From contig DGLA01000010.1 in the NCBI GenBank assembly GCA_002387205.1, forward strand, positions 703,821 through 724,453: a stretch of DNA of 20,633 nucleotides, given 5' to 3'. This stretch comes from Stutzerimonas stutzeri. GTDB lineage: Bacteria > Pseudomonadota > Gammaproteobacteria > Pseudomonadales > Pseudomonadaceae. Positions 6,806-13,404 of this stretch are shown piece after piece; position 1 is the first letter of the stretch; each line of letters opens with the position of its first letter. The notes below the pieces were generated by a model. It was given only the letters and a program-made list of their open reading frames with translations. It ran no database searches and was not told where the DNA came from. Both the position numbers and the translations under genes were made by a program.

Positions 6806-8758
6806 TCAGGTACGGAACTGGCGGACCAGCTCCTGCAGCTCCACGCCCAGGCGAGCCAGCTCGGCGCTGGCACCGGCGGTCTGCTCTGTGGCACTGGCGC
6901 TCTGATCGCCGATATCACGCACGCGCGTCACGCTTTCGGAAATGTTTTCGGCTACCGCGCTCTGCTGCTCGGCTGCCGCGGCGATCTGCTGGTTCATCTG
7001 CTCGATGGTGGACACCGATTCAGTGATCCGACCCAGCGCGACGCCAGCCTCGTTGGCCAGGTCGACGGTGCGCTGAGTGAGGCTGCGGCTGCTCTGCATC
7101 TGCTCGACGGCCTGCTGTGCAACCCGCTGCAGATTGGCGATCAGCCCTTCGATTTCCTCGGTGGAATCATGGGTACGGCGCGCCAGAGCCCGCACCTCGT
7201 CGGCCACCACGGCGAAACCGCGGCCCTGCTCGCCGGCACGGGCCGCCTCGATGGCCGCGTTGAGCGCCAGCAGGTTGGTCTGCTCGGCAACCGCGCGAAT
7301 GACTTCGAGCACGCTGCCGATCCGCCCGCTTTCGGCGTGCAGCGCCTCGATCGCATGAGCGGACTGATCTACTTCACCGGCCAGATTGCCGATCTGCCCC
7401 ACGGCGTCCTGCACCACCCGATCACCCTGGCGCGCCTGCTGATCCGCCTGACGCGCGGCGATGGAGGCCTGCTCGGCGTTGCGTGCGACTTCCTGCACCG
7501 TGGCCGCCATTTCATGCATGGCAGTGGCGACCTGCTCGGTTTCCACCCGCTGGGTCTGAACGCCGGCACTGGTCTGCGCGGTCACGGCGGAAAGCTGGTC
7601 GGCTGCGGCGGCGATCTGGCTGACGCCACCGCCGATGCGACCGATCAGGTTGCGCAGGCTTTGCGTCATGCCATGCATGGCGTCCTGCAACTGCCCCACT
7701 TCGTCACGGCGCGAGCTGGGCTGGGAGTGCGTGAGGTCGCCGCTGGCGACGCGCTGCGCTTGCTGAACGGTGGTGCGCAGGGGGCCGACGATCATCCGCG
7801 AGATCATCGTGGCAGCCAGCAGGCCGACGAAGATCGCCAGCGTACCGATCACGCCGAGCAGCAGGTAGCTGCTGCGGCGCTGTTGCTGCATGGCATTGCT
7901 CGCGTTGTCCAACGCCTCGTTCGCAGCGGCGATCACCACCTCCGACTGTTGCGCCATCGAGCCTTCCAGGGCGATTCGCTCGGCGCGATTCTGGCGGAAT
8001 TCGTCGAATGCGCTGCGATAGCGCTCCAGCTCCACCAGCGCCTTGTCCATGGAGGCCTGCTGATCGTCGTTCAGCCAGATCTTCAGATTGCTGCCGATGG
8101 CAACCACGTTGGCGTGCAGCTCGCTCCAGCTCTTGGCGGCCGCATCGGAACTGTTGGCCACGAACAGATTTTCCTGGGTCCGCATGTCGAGAATCTGCTT
8201 GGTCAGGCCCGAAGTCGCCTCGGCCACCGTCAGCGGGTCGCTGCCCTTGAGGCGATCCCCCTCCAGGCGCAGCACGCGCACGGCGTCATACATGTCCAGC
8301 TCGATGAACTCGAACTCTTCGCGGCTGACCTGCGCGGCATCCTGCATGCGCGTGCGCAGCGCCACGCCGCGTTCGATCAGCTGCATGTAGCGGTCGAACT
8401 GTCGGCCGTACTCGTCGGCGGCCTGCTGGATTCGCGTCAGGTAGGCACGCTCCTGCGTGCTCGAAGTGGCGGCCAGGCCGGTCAGTTCGGAACCGAGTCG
8501 CTGCAGCGATGTGTGCAGCGCGTCGGCCGAGGACTGCTGACGTGTCAGCGCGTAGTCACGCTCTGCGCCGCGCGCCGCAAGAATCGACGCATTGACGCTG
8601 GACAGCTGCTCGATCTGTTGCGCCCGACCCAGAATCTCGTCGACCGCAACGAAGCCGGTCGCCGCGACGCCAAGCGTGAGCAGCAGTACCAGACCGAAGC
8701 CGCAGATAAGCTTTTTGGCAACCGAAAGATTGGTGAATAGGTTCTGCACTGGTTCCAT
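6806..8758 (-). CDS. Methyl-accepting chemotaxis protein with HBM-type sensor domain
   Basis: This 650-aa chemoreceptor has a short cytoplasmic start, TM1 at about 17-39, a periplasmic all-helical sensor of about 255 residues (40-295), TM2 at about 297-319, HAMP at about 320-375 and a full signalling domain. The hairpin tip that binds CheA/CheW is intact at about 485-530 (AEQTNLLALNAAIEAARAGE, then GRGFAVVADEVRALA). The length and helical make-up of the sensor fit the helical bimodular (HBM) class, whose best-known member, McpS of P. putida, binds TCA-cycle acids; the ligand here is not deducible. No CheR-docking pentapeptide is seen at the C-terminus (VRQFRT). A FliA-type promoter lies directly upstream, so it is probably expressed with late flagellar genes. 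Confidence 0.93.
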   Translation of the reverse strand: MEPVQNLFTNLSVAKKLICGFGLVLLLTLGVAATGFVAVDEILGRAQQIEQLSSVNASILAARGAERDYALTRQQSSADALHTSLQRLGSELTGLAATSSTQERAYLTRIQQAADEYGRQFDRYMQLIERGVALRTRMQDAAQVSREEFEFIELDMYDAVRVLRLEGDRLKGSDPLTVAEATSGLTKQILDMRTQENLFVANSSDAAAKSWSELHANVVAIGSNLKIWLNDDQQASMDKALVELERYRSAFDEFRQNRAERIALEGSMAQQSEVVIAAANEALDNASNAMQQQRRSSYLLLGVIGTLAIFVGLLAATMISRMIVGPLRTTVQQAQRVASGDLTHSQPSSRRDEVGQLQDAMHGMTQSLRNLIGRIGGGVSQIAAAADQLSAVTAQTSAGVQTQRVETEQVATAMHEMAATVQEVARNAEQASIAARQADQQARQGDRVVQDAVGQIGNLAGEVDQSAHAIEALHAESGRIGSVLEVIRAVAEQTNLLALNAAIEAARAGEQGRGFAVVADEVRALARRTHDSTEEIEGLIANLQRVAQQAVEQMQSSRSLTQRTVDLANEAGVALGRITESVSTIEQMNQQIAAAAEQQSAVAENISESVTRVRDIGDQSASATEQTAGASAELARLGVELQELVRQFRT

Positions 8759-8791
8759 CAGAAAGGTTCCACAAAAAGGGGCACGCTCGGG

Positions 8792-8818
8792 AAGTCGGCA
8801 GAGATTACTAATAGTTGA
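8792..8818 (-). promoter_or_regulatory. FliA (sigma-28) promoter of the chemoreceptor gene
   Basis: Read on the minus strand, TCAA is followed by exactly 15 nt and then GCCGACTT. The flagellar sigma-28 consensus in pseudomonads is close to TCAA-N15-GCCGATA, so both boxes and the spacing fit. The -10 end is about 33 nt upstream of the chemoreceptor ATG, a suitable leader length. Confidence 0.7.
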
Positions 8819-8859
8819 GTGTGGCGTCAGGATATTTTTGGCGCCTTAAGACTGGCGGT

Positions 8860-8881
8860 CGCCGCCTGGCTCGGGGCGGCG
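8860..8881 (-). terminator. Possible terminator hairpin after the ABC exporter gene
   Basis: CGCCGCC (8860-8866) and GGCGGCG (8875-8881) make a 7-bp GC stem with an 8-nt loop, 52 bp past the stop of the minus-strand ABC gene and upstream of the FliA promoter. It is in the right place to insulate the two units, but no T-run follows. Confidence 0.35.
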
Positions 8882-8932
8882 AAATGATCATCGGCAGGCG
8901 AAACGGCGATGGCCCGGTACTGCGTGAGACGA

Positions 8933-10717
8933 TCAGTGCTGCAGATGCCCATACAGGCGCGCATAAAGCCCGCCCTCAGCGATCAGTTGCTGATGATCGC
9001 CATCCTCGGCGATGCGCCCACCGTCGAACACCAGCACTCGATCGGCCTGTTTCACCGCCGAGAGGCGATGGGCGATGATCAAGGTGGTGCGGTCGCGGAG
9101 GAACCGGTTCAATCCCTGATGCAAGGCGTACTCGGTCGCGGCATCGAGGGCCGAGGTCGCTTCATCCAGGATCACCACCTTGGGTTCGGCGAGCACCATG
9201 CGCGCCACGGCCAGCCGCTGCCGCTGACCGCCGGACAGTCGCACACCGGAGCGCCCGACGATGCTGTCGAGCCCGTTCGGCAGCTGGCGAATGGTATCGG
9301 CCAGTTGGGCGATCTCCAGCGCCCGCCAGCACGCCTCATCGTCCCGCTCGCGCCCCATGGTGAGGTTGGCACGCACGCTGTCATTGAACAGCGCCGGATG
9401 CTGCAGCACGACCGCCACATTGTCGCGCACCGTGGCCAAGCCGATTTCCTCGAGCGGAATGCCGCCGAACCGAATCTGCCCCGATTGCGGCTGGTAAAGC
9501 CCCAGCAGCAGCTGCACCAAGGTGCTCTTGCCACCGCCGCTGGCGCCGACGATCGCGACCTTTTCCCCCGGCGCGATGCTCAGGTTCAACCCCTCCAGAA
9601 CCGCTTCGTCCTGGTAGGCGAAGTGAAGGTCGCGCACATCGATCGCCACCGTCGCCTGATCGGCGAATGGGTTGCGACCGCCGACATATTGCGGCTCGTC
9701 GGCGCGCGCCAGCAGCTGATTGATCCGCCCCAGCGCCCCGCCGGCCGCGTAGAACGCGTACTGCAGGCTCAGCAGTTGCTCCACCGGGCCGATCATGAAC
9801 CACAGGTAGCTGAATACCGCGAGCATCTGGCCGATCGACAGGTCGGAAAACAGCACGGTCAGCATCGCCGCGGCACGGAACACGTCGATGCCGAACTGGA
9901 ACAGCAGACCGCTGGCGCGGTTGGAGGCGTCGGTCTTCCATTGCGAAGCGACGGCGTAATCGCGGACCTCCCGCGCGCGTAGCCCCAGTCGACCGAGGAA
10001 GAATCCCTGGCGGTTGCCGGCACGCACTTCCTGTATCGCATCGAGGGTTTCGGTAAGCGCCTGGGTGAAGCGCGAGGTGCTGTCGTTCTCCAGCTTCTTC
10101 AGGTGCTTCACCCGCTTGCCCAGCTGCACGGTGGCGTAGATCACCAGCGGGTTGAAGAGCAGGATCAGCAGCGCCAGCTGCCAGTGCATCCAGACCAGGA
10201 TCGCCGCTGTGCCGATGATCGATAGCACCGCCACCAGCAGACGGCTGAGGGTGTCACCGATGAATTTGTCGATGGTCTCCAGATCGGTGACCAGATGGGT
10301 CGCGACCGTACCGCCGCCAAGGCTCTCGTACTCGCCAAGGGCAATGCGCTTGAGGCGCTCGATCAACCGCACGCGAATGCGGTAGACGATGTCCTTCGAA
10401 AGCCGGGCGAACAGCCGTGCCTGCAGGACGTTGAACACGAGCGCCGAGGCCCGCAGCAGCAGGGTTATGCCAAGCATCAGGCCGATGTAGCCGGCCGCAC
10501 TTTCCCAGCTGGCGGGCAGAAAGCGATCCATCACGCGCAGTGCCGCATCGCCGGTGCCGAGCAGCACTTCGTCTACCAGCAGCGGCAACAGCAAGGGGAT
10601 CGGCACGCTGCAGAGCGTGGCCAGAACCGCGACCAGGTTGGCCAGAATCAACGCCTTGCGGTGGCGCAACGCAAGGCGGCGAATCTCCGCCCAACTGAGC
10701 TGGTCAGGCATGCGCAT
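8933..10717 (-). CDS. ABC exporter half-transporter (fused membrane and ATPase domains)
   Basis: The 594-aa protein has a six-helix exporter membrane domain (about 20-325) fused to an ATPase domain (about 355-590), so it should work as a homodimer or with a partner. All ATPase motifs are intact: Walker A GASGGGKST (391-399), Q-loop Gln439, signature LSGGQ (494-498), Walker B VVILDE (514-519) with catalytic Glu519, and H-loop His550. The substrate is unknown; lipid, peptide or drug export are all possible. The start overlaps the end of the DsbA-like gene: ATG at 10717 (overlap 14 nt) or ATG two codons later at 10711 (overlap 8 nt), both served by the GGAG upstream. This implies translational coupling. 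I recall the same neighbour pair in P. aeruginosa (PA0859-PA0860). Confidence 0.93.
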   Translation of the reverse strand: MRMPDQLSWAEIRRLALRHRKALILANLVAVLATLCSVPIPLLLPLLVDEVLLGTGDAALRVMDRFLPASWESAAGYIGLMLGITLLLRASALVFNVLQARLFARLSKDIVYRIRVRLIERLKRIALGEYESLGGGTVATHLVTDLETIDKFIGDTLSRLLVAVLSIIGTAAILVWMHWQLALLILLFNPLVIYATVQLGKRVKHLKKLENDSTSRFTQALTETLDAIQEVRAGNRQGFFLGRLGLRAREVRDYAVASQWKTDASNRASGLLFQFGIDVFRAAAMLTVLFSDLSIGQMLAVFSYLWFMIGPVEQLLSLQYAFYAAGGALGRINQLLARADEPQYVGGRNPFADQATVAIDVRDLHFAYQDEAVLEGLNLSIAPGEKVAIVGASGGGKSTLVQLLLGLYQPQSGQIRFGGIPLEEIGLATVRDNVAVVLQHPALFNDSVRANLTMGRERDDEACWRALEIAQLADTIRQLPNGLDSIVGRSGVRLSGGQRQRLAVARMVLAEPKVVILDEATSALDAATEYALHQGLNRFLRDRTTLIIAHRLSAVKQADRVLVFDGGRIAEDGDHQQLIAEGGLYARLYGHLQH

Positions 10718-11333
10718 TGTGCTCCAGCCAGCGGCCCAGGAATGGAGCCAGCACCGTCAGAGGCTGGTAGCCATTGGTGAGCAGGGCCAGCTGGCCCTGG
10801 TGCTCGGCGAGCAGGGTCGGGAACCCGGCGATACCAAGATTCTCGACCCAGCTGAAATCCGCTGACGTTTCGGCCTTGGTGGCCGGGTCGTCATAGCTTT
10901 CGGCGAAGCGCTCGCGGGAGAGCCCGGCCGCCTCGGCCAGCTCCACCAGCAGCGCGGCTTGCGTGACATCACGCCCCTGTTGGTAGAAGGCCTGCTGGAT
11001 CAGCAGCGACAGCGGCCAGACCCGGCTCTCATCGAGCCCGCGCGCGGCGACCAGGGCTCGGCAGGCGGGTTCGGTGTCGTAGATCAATCCCGCCGGCAAA
11101 CCGCCCTCGAAATCGAATGGCTGTCCAGTGGCGTTATGCACAGCTTGCCAGTAGGACAGCGTGCGCGAGCGCCCGGCCTCATCCATCGCGACCTGTTCTC
11201 GGCGCAGGCCGCCAACCTTCAGCACGAGCGGCACACCGTGCTCCGCGGCCTGCTCGGCAAGCCCCTGCAGCACGGGAGCGAAGCCCCAGCACCACGAGCA
11301 CATGGGATCCATCACATAGATCAGTCGGGCCAC
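10704..11333 (-). CDS. DsbA/FrnE-like thioredoxin-fold protein (GTG start)
   Basis: The 209-aa protein has the DsbA-family thioredoxin fold with an inserted helical domain. The redox motif is C12-S-W-C15 in MDPMCSWCWGF, and the cis-proline is Pro172 in GIAGFPTLL. No signal peptide is visible, so it is a cytoplasmic FrnE-type oxidoreductase rather than a periplasmic DsbA. The start is the GTG at 11331-11333: GGGGAG (plus-strand 11341-11346) lies 7 nt upstream, and the conserved protein begins there (MARLIYVMDPMCSW). The ATG-initiated longer frame to 11390 would overlap trhO and adds 19 unconserved-looking residues. It lies 53 bp after trhO and overlaps the ABC gene, so the three probably form one operon. 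Confidence 0.88.
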   Translation of the reverse strand: MARLIYVMDPMCSWCWGFAPVLQGLAEQAAEHGVPLVLKVGGLRREQVAMDEAGRSRTLSYWQAVHNATGQPFDFEGGLPAGLIYDTEPACRALVAARGLDESRVWPLSLLIQQAFYQQGRDVTQAALLVELAEAAGLSRERFAESYDDPATKAETSADFSWVENLGIAGFPTLLAEHQGQLALLTNGYQPLTVLAPFLGRWLEHNAHA

Positions 11334-11340
11334 TTCGTTA

Positions 11341-11346
11341 CTCCCC
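11341..11346 (-). promoter_or_regulatory. Shine-Dalgarno that decides the GTG start of the DsbA-like gene
   Basis: The minus strand reads GGGGAG, 7 nt, then GTG. This is the best ribosome site in the region and places the start at 11333 rather than at the upstream ATG. Confidence 0.75.
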
Positions 11347-11386
11347 TTAACTGCTTGGCGTGCTCGCGGGCCGGCGTGAATCAGCG

Positions 11387-12316
11387 TCACTGCTCCCGCG
11401 GATCACGGCCGATGGGGTGAGGCTGGTTGCGCTGGCGGGCCAGTTCGATCTGCTTCTGCCGTTCGCGCGCACCGGCTCGCGTCTTCTCGCTCAGAGTGTC
11501 CCAGCAATGCGGGCAGCTGATACCCGCAGCGTAGTGCTCCGATTGCCGGTCTTCCACGGACAGCGGGGCGCGGCAGGCATGGCACAAGTCGAACTCACCG
11601 GCACTGAGGTCGTGGCGAACGGTGACCCGGTTGTCGAACACGAAGCAGTCACCCTTCCAGCGCGACTGGGCCTCGGGTACCTCTTCGAGGTATTTGAGAA
11701 TGCCGCCCTTGAGGTGATAGACCTGTTCGAACCCTTCGCCGAGCATGTAGCTCGAGGCCTTTTCGCAGCGAATGCCACCGGTGCAGAACATCGCGACCTT
11801 CTTGTGCTTCGCCGGGTCGTAATGCGCCTTGATGTAATCGGGGAATTCGCGGAACGACTTGGTCTGCGGGTCGATCGCGCCCTCGAAGGTACCGATCGCC
11901 ACTTCGTAGTCGTTGCGGGTGTCGATCAGCAGAACCTCGGGATCGTCGATCAGCGCGTTCCAGTCCCGCGGCTCGACGTAGGTACCGACCCGGTGATTGG
12001 GATCGACACCGGGTACGCCCAGCGTGACGATCTCCTTCTTCAGCTTCACCTTGGTGCGATAGAACGGCTGTTCGTCGCAGTAGGATTCCTTGTGGTCGAT
12101 GTCAGCCAGGCGAGGGTCACGGCGAAACCAGTCGAGCAGCGCATCGATCGCCTCGCGGGTGCCGGATACCGTACCGTTGATGCCCTCCTCCGCCAGCAAC
12201 AGGGTGCCCTTGATGCTGTTTTCGGTAAGCGTCGCGAAGAGAGGGTCACGCAAGGCGACGTAGTCCGGCAGCGATACGAACTTGTAAAGCGCTGCCACAA
12301 CGATTTTTCGTGTCAT
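11387..12316 (-). CDS. trhO: tRNA uridine(34) hydroxylase, rhodanese-domain protein
   Basis: TrhO (formerly YceA) makes 5-hydroxyuridine at position 34 of certain tRNAs using oxygen; the product is the precursor of cmo5U/mo5U. The 309-aa protein has an N-terminal acylphosphatase-like domain (about 1-95), a rhodanese domain (about 120-220) with the active-site loop FCTGGIRCEK (Cys178), and a C-terminal part with two CxxC pairs (Cys245/Cys248 and Cys268/Cys271) that may bind zinc. The start is taken as the ATG at 12314-12316 (MTRKIVVAALYKF); an in-frame GTG four codons upstream (12328) is a less likely alternative. It is probably the first gene of trhO-dsbA-ABC. Confidence 0.93.
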   Translation of the reverse strand: MTRKIVVAALYKFVSLPDYVALRDPLFATLTENSIKGTLLLAEEGINGTVSGTREAIDALLDWFRRDPRLADIDHKESYCDEQPFYRTKVKLKKEIVTLGVPGVDPNHRVGTYVEPRDWNALIDDPEVLLIDTRNDYEVAIGTFEGAIDPQTKSFREFPDYIKAHYDPAKHKKVAMFCTGGIRCEKASSYMLGEGFEQVYHLKGGILKYLEEVPEAQSRWKGDCFVFDNRVTVRHDLSAGEFDLCHACRAPLSVEDRQSEHYAAGISCPHCWDTLSEKTRAGARERQKQIELARQRNQPHPIGRDPREQ

Positions 12317-12370
12317 GGGGTTTTCCACCAGTGGTCACCCGCGTAAAGGGTGGACCGGATACAAACGAAA

Positions 12371-12390
12371 GCGCCGGCGTGGGCCGGCGC
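12371..12390 (-). terminator. Intrinsic terminator after bolA
   Basis: GCGCCGGC (12371-12378) and GCCGGCGC (12383-12390) form a perfect 8-bp GC stem with loop GTGG. On the minus strand the stem is followed by TTTCGTTTGT, a U-rich tail, as in rho-independent terminators. It lies 52 bp after the bolA stop. It also falls at about the first transcribed bases from the proposed trhO promoter, so in that transcript it would be a 5' stem-loop. Confidence 0.7.
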
Positions 12391-12397
12391 GAGCGCG

Positions 12398-12426
12398 ATT
12401 CTAGCAAAGAACATCCGGGATGTTTC
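12398..12426 (-). promoter_or_regulatory. trhO promoter overlapped by a 15-bp palindrome
   Basis: On the minus strand GAAACA (12426-12421), a 17-bp spacer and TAGAAT (12403-12398) form a sigma-70 promoter; the -10 is preceded by TGC, giving an extended -10. A perfect dyad AACATCC-G-GGATGTT (plus strand 12410-12424) covers part of the -35 and the spacer, a good position for a repressor operator. Transcription would start near 12391. Confidence 0.5.
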
Positions 12427-12442
12427 CCGTCCGTTGTCGCCT

Positions 12443-12739
12443 CTATTTATGCCCACCGGCGCAAACCGGTGATGCCGGAGCCACACGCTGCTGAGCCCAT
12501 TCTTCCGGCGTGTAGGTGTGCAGGGCGAGTGCATGGATCTGCTGCATCAGCGGGCCCATGGCGGCGTAGGCTTTCTGGTGACGCTTGACCGAGTTCAGAC
12601 CCGCGAACTGCTCGCTGACGATGACCGCCTTGTAGTGCGTCTCCAGGCCGCGGCTGTGGGTGTGGCTTTCATCGAGCACTTCCAGGTGCTCGGGCTGCAG
12701 AACCTGCAGGGCGTTTTGGATCAGATCGAGTTTGCGCAT
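12443..12739 (-). CDS. bolA: BolA family protein
   Basis: The 98-aa protein shows the BolA fold. The HSRGLETHYKAVIVSEQFAG region (about 28-47) is typical of BolA1, followed by the nucleic-acid-binding-like stretch NSVKRHQKAYAAMG and the invariant C-terminal His in ALALHTYTPEEW. BolA proteins pair with monothiol glutaredoxins to bind Fe-S clusters and also act as transcription factors affecting cell shape and biofilm. The ATG at 12737-12739 begins 11 bp after the stop of the DUF2059 gene, so the two are one operon. The unit ends at the hairpin at 12371-12390. Confidence 0.93.
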   Translation of the reverse strand: MRKLDLIQNALQVLQPEHLEVLDESHTHSRGLETHYKAVIVSEQFAGLNSVKRHQKAYAAMGPLMQQIHALALHTYTPEEWAQQRVAPASPVCAGGHK

Positions 12740-12750
12740 TGCCTGCTCTC

Positions 12751-13257
12751 TCAAGGCTTCTGTTTTTCGAGTTCGGCCGTCATGTCGGCCAACAGCTTGT
12801 TCACTTCCGGCACCGCGCTTTCGAGTTTGACCTGGGTTAGCTGGGCAGACCGTGCATTGAGCTCCGGCAACTTGGCGAGCATCTTCTTGCCCAGTGGCGA
12901 CTGATAGAAATCGATCAGCTGATTCAACTCGGTTTCGGAAAACTGACTGGTATAGAGGGACACCAGATCGGGCTTCAGCTTGTCCCAGCCTATGGCCTTG
13001 TCCAGCGCGGTGTTGGCCTGGGCCTGATAGCGCTCGAGCATCGCCTTCTTGCTCTCGGGCGCCTGAGCCTCGGCGAAACGCTGCGCGAACATCTGCTGTA
13101 CTTGTGCATAGACAGGCACTGCAAGCCGATCGGCGTTCGCCAGCTTGAGGAAACGTTCCGCGCTGCTGGCGTGGCTGGCGGTGTCGGCCAATGCCGAAGA
13201 ACTGATGCAGAAAAACAGCATTGCACAGCGCAACGCCTGGGTACGTAAGGTTGGCAT
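12751..13257 (-). CDS. Secreted DUF2059 protein
   Basis: The 168-aa protein begins with a signal peptide: MPTLRTQALR, a hydrophobic core CAMLFFCISSSA, and a likely cleavage after ALA (about residue 24). The mature part is mostly helical and matches the DUF2059 pattern (repeated LYxxxFSExELNQLIDFYxSPxGKKM-type segment, here at about 103-128). Its function is unknown to me. A clear ribosome site AAGGGA lies 7 nt before the ATG at 13255-13257, which decides this start over the longer frames reaching 13329 and 13501. The bolA gene follows after 11 bp. I recall DUF2059-bolA as a conserved pseudomonad pair. Confidence 0.88.
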   Translation of the reverse strand: MPTLRTQALRCAMLFFCISSSALADTASHASSAERFLKLANADRLAVPVYAQVQQMFAQRFAEAQAPESKKAMLERYQAQANTALDKAIGWDKLKPDLVSLYTSQFSETELNQLIDFYQSPLGKKMLAKLPELNARSAQLTQVKLESAVPEVNKLLADMTAELEKQKP

Positions 13258-13300
13258 TGGAAGTCCCTTGGGAAGGCGATAGGTAGCCCTCAATGGACAC

Positions 13301-13329
13301 ATTCTGCGCCGAGAGTTCCAATGCCTCAA
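13301..13329 (-). promoter_or_regulatory. Promoter of the DUF2059-bolA operon
   Basis: Minus strand TTGAGG (13329-13324), a 17-bp spacer and CAGAAT (13306-13301): 4 of 6 matches in each box with ideal spacing. Transcription would start near 13294, giving a leader of about 37 nt. Confidence 0.5.
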
Positions 13330-13336
13330 GCAACGA

Positions 13337-13359
13337 CCGGCGGGCTATGGAACCGCCGG
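13337..13359. repeat. Inverted repeat upstream of fumC
   Basis: CCGGCGG (13337-13343) and CCGCCGG (13353-13359) form a 7-bp dyad around 9 nt, 45 bp before the fumC start and next to the -35 of the divergent DUF2059 promoter. The right arm can also pair with GGCGG just downstream, so two alternative stems exist. It could be an operator or part of the fumC leader. Confidence 0.35.
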
Positions 13360-13404
13360 CACCGCAAGGCGGCCTAAACCAGCAATATCGAGCAGGAGCA
13401 TGGC

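Noticed and set aside
7169..8740. Open frame of 523 codons on the plus strand opposite the chemoreceptor
   Set aside because: It is antisense to a clear gene; composition is a mirror of GC-rich coding sequence with no recognisable domain.
8909..9982. Open frame of 357 codons on the plus strand opposite the ABC exporter
   Set aside because: Antisense shadow of intact ATPase motifs; no domain or ribosome site.
11360..12346. Open frame of 328 codons opposite trhO
   Set aside because: Antisense shadow; trhO has all family motifs.
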